The notes under the pieces were generated by a model that saw only the letters and a list, made by a program, of their open reading frames with translations, did no database searches and had not been told where the DNA came from. DNA of 64,000 bases from Actinernus sp. WN-2022 (lineage: Eukaryota; Cnidaria; Anthozoa; Actiniaria; Actinernidae): contig JAOWCC010000260.1 in assembly GCA_030867875.1 (NCBI GenBank), positions 48,873 through 112,872 of the forward strand, in the 5' to 3' direction. Numbering within the stretch: position 1 is the stretch's first letter; each line of letters begins with the position of its first letter. Of this stretch, positions 58,901-64,000 are shown one piece after another. The position numbers and the translations under genes are program-made.

Positions 58901-59862
58901 CTCCAAACTTTTAAAAGGTTATAAATACATATGTTTTCCTTATTATTATTACTGTAATGTATTGGACGTGGAGAATAGTAATGCAAAAAGCTATCAGTAA
59001 TGTGTAAGGCATTCAATTCAATTCTATTTTAAAATTCACGCTTCGTTTTTCTTTGACAAAATTTGTGTTGGTAAGCTACGGTAAATGCTGCAATTTTCAT
59101 TCGCGCGAGCTGTGCAACAATCTTCGAATGATTAGTTGTTAGTATTTCTTACCTGAAGCCAACAGGTACATGATGTAATTATTGTGGATACTTAAAGGTT
59201 TTGATAACCCGTAAATCCGCCTACTTGAAAAGACTTTGCCGAATAAAGGAAATGTTACCGACTCGCGTGCTTTGTTCTATTTTCAATTGAAAACTTTCTG
59301 AATAAACAAGCTATAAACTAATTTAAAACTTACCTTAGCTTGTAGCGAGTGGAGCTCATATTTGGAAACGCACATGATTTGGCGACTCCCAAGTCGTATA
59401 ATACTAAAACTAGTAATGCTCGCGTCGATCCATCTATTTTGAAAGAACTTTGCCGAATAAAGGAGCGTTATCGACTTGAGTGCTTTGTTCTATATTCAAT
59501 TGAGCTAACGGCACTTGTTAATTTGGTAATTAGATCAGTTCAAACTAGGAAGACATTTCTGGATAAACAGCTTATTACTCTAATGAGAACGGATAAAACG
59601 GCGGTAAGTTTTGAAAGTTTCTAGCAGTGTAATTAACTCAAATTCGGAAAGAATTTGAAACGACCTTCCGAAGAAAAGGAGTGTTATCGACTCGCATATT
59701 TTTGTAGTCAGTAGTAGAAATAGTAGCTAAAGAGGTCTTAAACTTAATTGTATTTAAAAAGACTTAAAAAAAAAACCTTTTTATTCATTGCGTTGACATG
59801 TACTGCCTCTATTTTCTGAGGCGGGGCGATTTCTATAAGAACTATGAGTACAATTCACTAGC

Positions 59863-59999
59863 GATTTCGCCCCCCCTAGGGGGGGGGGGCGAATTCACTG
59901 AGGGGGGGGGGGGCGAATTCACTAGCGATCTCGCCCCGGGGAGGGCGAATTCACTAGCGATCTCGCCCCGGGGGGGCGAATTCACTAGTGATTTCGCCC

Positions 60000-60033
<34 letters not shown>

Positions 60034-60062
60034 CGAATTCACTGGGGGGGGCGAAATCGCTG
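59863..60062. repeat. G-rich satellite with ~32-G run, right
   Basis: Units of gaattcactagcgat-tcgcccc and gggggggcgaattcact, including an uninterrupted G run of about 32 bases from 60,002. Forms strong hairpins and potential G-quadruplexes. Run length is unreliable in any assembly. Confidence 0.85.
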
Positions 60063-60097
60063 TGACACCGGAATACGGTCAATCGAACGCACCCTTA

Positions 60098-61257
60098 GTT
60101 CGGAGTCAGAACAGTGAGCGCGGTCCCTTTGCGCTTAGTTCGGACCAAAGTCCTCACTCGTCAGGAGTTACTTCGACGAACCTGTGATATATTATGATAG
60201 CAAAACAAAAAAATTGCTATATGAAATGAGTTGACTTACACAATATGCAAATAACATTACTACACACGAGTAATACACAAATCGTGTTTATTTAGTCAGT
60301 AGAAAGAAAAAGTAGATCCTTCTTGGTCGTATTCAAAAAGAAGAAAAAAATGTGCATGAAAGCAGTGCAATAGCTGGCGATAATGTTTTACCTTAATACT
60401 TGATGGACATCTGGTCATAAGGGCGACCGTCGGTTTTAAACTGAGCAGCGTGACTGGTTACGAAGTTTTAAACGGTGACGGAATTGTTCAGTCTCCTTGA
60501 TCTGTCCAATCTCTTTGGTCAACCACTTCCTGTTCTGTACCAAGTAGGATAGACTTGCTACGAGTCGACCTCTTTTGGGAAATGAAAATCTCGTTTTAAG
60601 GGACTTTAAGAAAGTCTACAAGTAGGACACAATATTTTAAAGTATATTCCAAAACGTTTTCAAAAACTTTACCTACTAAGCTGGGAAACCAGCCGACTCT
60701 TAAGTACTAAGCTAGCAGAAAGTTGAGTAGCACCTTTTCGTAACTGACGAATTAATGCAGCTGACACCGGAAGGGAGCGTCCAACATGTGAATACCCTTT
60801 GTAGTACGTGATCTTTATTGGTGGCCATCCCCCCGTAGATAATCATGCACACCTCCTTTTAATTGCTAATTAGAAAGGAGGAATGAAGAAAAGGATAATT
60901 TTGCTGCGCTGTGGATCGAACTACACCAAACCAAATCTTCAAATCTGGATTTTCTGTCGATTCTTTTCTCTCGAAATTGTCACCGCTTTACTGAGGAAAC
61001 TTACCCTTTCACATCCTCATCTTTCTACTCACGGTACCTTGACTGAGGAACAGTGATTTTTAAAACATTTCTGCCTTTTTCTTTATCATATTATATTTTT
61101 ATTTTGCAGCTGTTTACACTACAGGAAACGTCTCCGGATTCACATTGCCATTTAACATTCTCCCAGGAATCAAGAACAAATTTGACTCGGATTCGGAAAC
61201 GTCCCGTCAGTGTTGCTCTGCTGAAACGGGGTTCAGTGACACAGTAGGCTTCCGCCC
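60098..61257. other. No supported gene
   Basis: Anonymous sequence. A short palindrome ctccttttaattgctaatt-agaaaggag lies at about 60,848-60,879. Confidence 0.4.
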
Positions 61258-61948
61258 TACTCAAGCATGTTAAGGTCTGGTTCATTTAACGGAAAATAGA
61301 TGTACGTTAAAAAATGTTTTCTGACAGAAATAACAGTTTAAACAAAATCTAATTACACCATAATACCAATATCAACTTCATTAAATTTGTTAGTGGGATG
61401 GCTGTCGTATCACGTGATCGATGACGTCATATTTATATAAAATCCGTTTAAGTGAAATGCGGCTGCGACGATATCATATGAATATAAAGTGACCCCTGCT
61501 AAAACATTACTCCTCCCGCAGTATTTCAGATCACGCTTAGAAAACATGACTATCATGTAAAGATAAGGAGATATTAAGGATACAAAAAGTCACGTGTCCT
61601 ATTTTACATATGTTCCGCCTTAATTACTCGTTAACGAAACATTGTAGTCATCTTTTCTAAGTTGATTTAGGTAAAAGGCTTCAACCTTCACTAAACATAT
61701 CCACTCATTATCCTAGCTGTTTTAAACTCGGAGGCCGCGTTTTTGATTTACTGATTTCGTGTTCTAGTCACGTGATAAACCACGTGACACGTTTTGCTGC
61801 ACACAAACCACTTAAGGTAGTCAAGAATGGTGATACCTATTATCGTGATAAACTTGGCGTAGTTACCATACTCGGCTGTGCTGAAATAAGGAAAACAAGT
61901 TTGTACCCGAAATTTGACCCCTGAACCAGGCCTTAACATGCTTGAGTA
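61258..61948. mobile_element. ~691-bp MITE with 27-bp TIRs (TA-flanked)
   Basis: TACTCAAGCATGTTAAGG at the left and CCTTAACATGCTTGAGTA at the right are inverted, with pairing continuing to ctggttca/tgaaccag. TA at each outer edge suggests a TA target. No coding sequence. Confidence 0.8.
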
Positions 61949-62042
61949 ATATACTCTGAAATCCGCCCAATCCGCCAAATATGCTTTTTAGCAGGTCTCC
62001 AATTTTGTTGCTGCCGCAGCGAGTGAGCCTGAAGCGAGTTCT

Positions 62043-62396
62043 AGATACAATTAGCATTTACAATTACATTCTCAATTACAGTTGATTTCCGGTGTTTAAA
62101 CTTCACCGGGGAGAACAGCAGTTTGTCTGTGCCCGGCGGGAATCTTAAGAAAATGTCGGGAATTGGTAGGCTCAGGGAATTTACCGGGAGATCGTTGATA
62201 TGTCGGAACAAAATGAAAATAAATCGAGACACCTTTGGAGTTACGCACCACAGCTCGATCCGTCTAAACAGGATTCAGTCGCACGATAGCCCAAAAACTA
62301 CAAAATATATTCATCTAATACCTTGGCATTTTTATCACCCAGTAATCTATTTTTCTTGCCAAAGTGCTACTGTAGGTTATCTTCTAATACACTTCC
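62043..62396. repeat. Dispersed repeat, inverted copy of 20,199-20,523
   Basis: Complement of the repeat next to the TTAA MITE at 20 kb. It continues at 62,397-62,446 (gagcagcattcactacctgttaggta) into a piece whose complement is at 18,234-18,270, so the family is longer than either fragment. Confidence 0.75.
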
Positions 62397-62446
62397 TTAA
62401 CTCAGTGAGTGGAGCAGCATTCACTACCTGTTAGGTATGACTAGTT

Positions 62447-63009
62447 AAGTAGGCAACCGTAAAAGTTGCTTTTGTGTCGTATATTATCTCGCATAATCAG
62501 CGGAAGGCTATGACACAGAACCCTGTTTTCCAGGAATACTGACACAGCATGCCGTCAGTGGCTTCAGCAATGATGTCAAACTGGGCGTAGCTTGCGAAAT
62601 CAGCCACCTTTTCTGATTTGGGAGGGAAACCTGATTGAGGCCCTGGATTTCCCTAGTTGAAGCAAAGGGAGAACGTTAAATCACCGTAGTGAAGTTAGCG
62701 GGTAACTCAGCGGGCAACTCAGTGAAGTTGGCGGGCAACTCGGTAAATCATGTTTACGGCCATAACTCATGAACTGTAAGGCCGATCATCACGAAACTTA
62801 CACACAACATAAAATACATCAAAACAAACACACCTGTGCATTCAAAACAAATTACGTCATCGATCACGTGATCTCAGCGTCCCGAATATCCCAGCGTGCA
62901 ACTCGCAAAGCTATGTTTTTGCCAAAAAAAATATCAAAACTACTTCAACCGGCTTGAACTTTCACAAAACATGGGTGACACTGGTAAACAATGTCTGAAG
63001 ACATAAACA
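62447..63009. other. No supported gene
   Basis: Anonymous sequence with several gcgggcaactcagtga-like words (62,697-62,750). Confidence 0.4.
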
Positions 63010-63296
63010 AATGACGTCATCAATCACGTGACCGTGGGAAAATTGCCTATATTTTTATAACGGCTGGTTCAAACTCAACCAAACTCGAGAAATAACGTCA
63101 GGCACATAACAAATGCCAACATGTCATTTAATCAAGTGACGTCATCAATCACGTGACCGTGGGAACATTGCCTATATCTTTATAACGGCTGCCGGGTTCA
63201 AACTCAACCAAAACTCACGAGAAATAACGTCAGGCACATAACAAATGCCAACATGTCATTTAATCACGTGACGTCATCAATCACGTGACCGTGGAA
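63010..63296. repeat. Tandem ~125-132-bp repeat (tgacgtcatcaatcacgtgaccgtgg)
   Basis: Units start at about 63,012, 63,137 and 63,269 with tgacgtcatcaatcacgtga. The first two are complete, the third is cut short. The palindromes tgacgtca and tcacgtga recur in each, which resemble CRE- and E-box-type sites but are simply part of the repeat. Confidence 0.85.
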
Positions 63297-64000
63297 ATTC
63301 AGTGACCGGCAATTCAGTGAAGGCTCCTGCAACGAGCAACTTGTCAACTAAATCTGTCATTTTTAATAGCATTTTCCCTTTGTAAGTCATTCAATATATT
63401 AATAGCTCTTCTCTCTGTTTAAAAGCTGTCTTTGAGGTTCTCTATCACCAATTCGCTGTTCTTTAGCTTTAAATAGAGGTATACTAGTGATAAAACCTAT
63501 AGCGGGAAACTCGGTAAAGCTAGCGGAAACTGGTCAACTAAATCTGTCATTATTAATGACATTTTCCCTTTGTATAATGGCAGTTTGAAGTCTTCGATCA
63601 CCATACTAGTGATAAAACATATAGCGAGTAACTCAGTAAAGCTGTATTTAAGGTCATTCATTACCTTGATCTTACATGTAGGTCACGTACTTGTAAGTAA
63701 ATACCCAGTAAATATATCGGGGAACTCATTTCAACAATACATCCGATCAGTCATTTCGTAAAAAGCAAGGAACTTTATCGCCAATTTTCTATGGAGGTTT
63801 ACTAGTGATAAAACCATCTAGTGCGAAACTCGGTAAAGCAAGCTGATAACTCATTTGAAAACAATAAGATTGGTAATTTCCTTTTGCAAGTCTAAGTATT
63901 TTATTATTTGTTTGCCACAGTGTACAATAACATAAGCAGTATAATTTGTGGGGGGAAAACAGTGACGAGGAAGCCTAAACGAGAAACCGTAAGGCTTATG
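63297..64000. repeat. Degenerate direct repeats, no gene
   Basis: Aactaaatctgtcatt-ttaat-gcattttccctttgta occurs at about 63,346 and 63,537, and actagtgataaaacc-ata with gcg-gaaactcggtaaagc recurs at 63,484, 63,605 and 63,802. Nothing coding is recognised. Confidence 0.55.

Larger units (their letters stand above)
58595..60094. mobile_element. 1,500-bp TIR element with TTA target duplication (PIF/Harbinger-like)
   Basis: The ends GGGTGCGTTCGATTGACCGT and ACGGTCAATCGAACGCACCC are perfect inverted repeats (27 bp, extending to attccgg), flanked by TTA on both sides (58,592-58,594; 60,095-60,097), as expected for PIF/Harbinger insertions. The flanks outside (agtgagcgcggt-c) form a 45-bp direct repeat, so it inserted into an older tandem pair. 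Inside are three ~213-bp-spaced units (ctttgccgaataaagga at about 59,236, 59,449 and a diverged copy at 59,662) and two G/C-rich arrays. No transposase. Confidence 0.85.

Noticed and set aside
20199..62396. Paired repeats as LTRs of a large retroelement
   Set aside because: The copies are inverted and lie in unrelated contexts; LTRs are direct repeats next to gag-pol.

Overview
This window is eukaryotic, AT-rich and very repeat-dense. It looks like an animal genome and most probably a cnidarian (stony coral or sea anemone), judging by the mix of a Polinton/Maverick with a long protein-primed PolB, Penelope-like (PLE) 3' ends with hammerhead-like motifs, a CR1/L2-type LINE with a microsatellite tail, TTAA-, TA- and TTA-flanked MITEs, and a spliced acyl-CoA synthetase gene. 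The species assignment is inference; no rRNA or mitochondrial marker is present.

Layout. 1-10 kb: old dispersed repeats, a LINE 3' remnant, a 162-bp MITE with its empty site preserved in a neighbouring repeat copy, a PLE-bearing repeat, and a tRNA-like sequence whose A-box half is tandemly repeated seven times. 10.6-12.6 kb: the only clearly intact host gene, an acyl-CoA synthetase in two coding exons (plus strand). 12.8-16.9 kb: a composite element whose inverted ends carry a ~17-20-bp minisatellite. 17-32 kb: several foldback/TIR elements (one with a perfect 9-bp target-site duplication and RecQ-like coding sequence in its arms), a tRNA-type SINE, a second copy of the PLE-bearing repeat and a 750-bp minisatellite of 10-bp units.

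33.2-56.8 kb is one nested story. A minus-strand gene encodes a zinc-finger/MULE-like DDE region, an OTU cysteine-protease domain and a Cys-rich CXC (tesmin/TSO1-like) domain. Its ~4.1-kb intron holds a full-length single-ORF LINE (34.4-37.7 kb, plus strand). Its large exon is split by a 16,209-bp Polinton (38,898-55,106) with inverted terminal repeats starting AGTAGTATAG and a perfect 6-bp target-site duplication TAGATG. Removing the Polinton and one TSD copy rejoins the exon in frame. The gene also carries two apparent single-base frameshifts, both at homopolymers.

The Polinton encodes a near-complete virus-like gene set: a VLTF3-like zinc-ribbon protein, a two-TM protein, two paralogous spike/fibre proteins (one with a collagen-like shaft), an A32-like packaging ATPase, a conserved coiled-coil structural protein, a frameshifted minor-capsid-like protein, a small basic protein, the double-jelly-roll major capsid protein, a membrane-active-type protein, an adenain-like protease, a phospholipase A2-domain protein, a retroviral-type integrase with chromodomain, a small zinc finger and PolB. 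Structural genes are preceded by a common motif TAAtCAAATArTATA within a few bases of the start codon. The two replication-side genes (zinc finger, PolB) instead have TTAAACGTAT repeats. The integrase has no usable ATG. Its frame is entered exactly at an A_AAA_AAC heptamer near the end of the PLA2 ORF, suggesting -1 frameshifting, and it is later interrupted by an in-frame TAG before the chromodomain.

56.8-64 kb contains a 1.5-kb TTA-flanked TIR element filled with G/C-rich satellite, a TA-flanked MITE and tandem repeats. No other host exon could be supported there.
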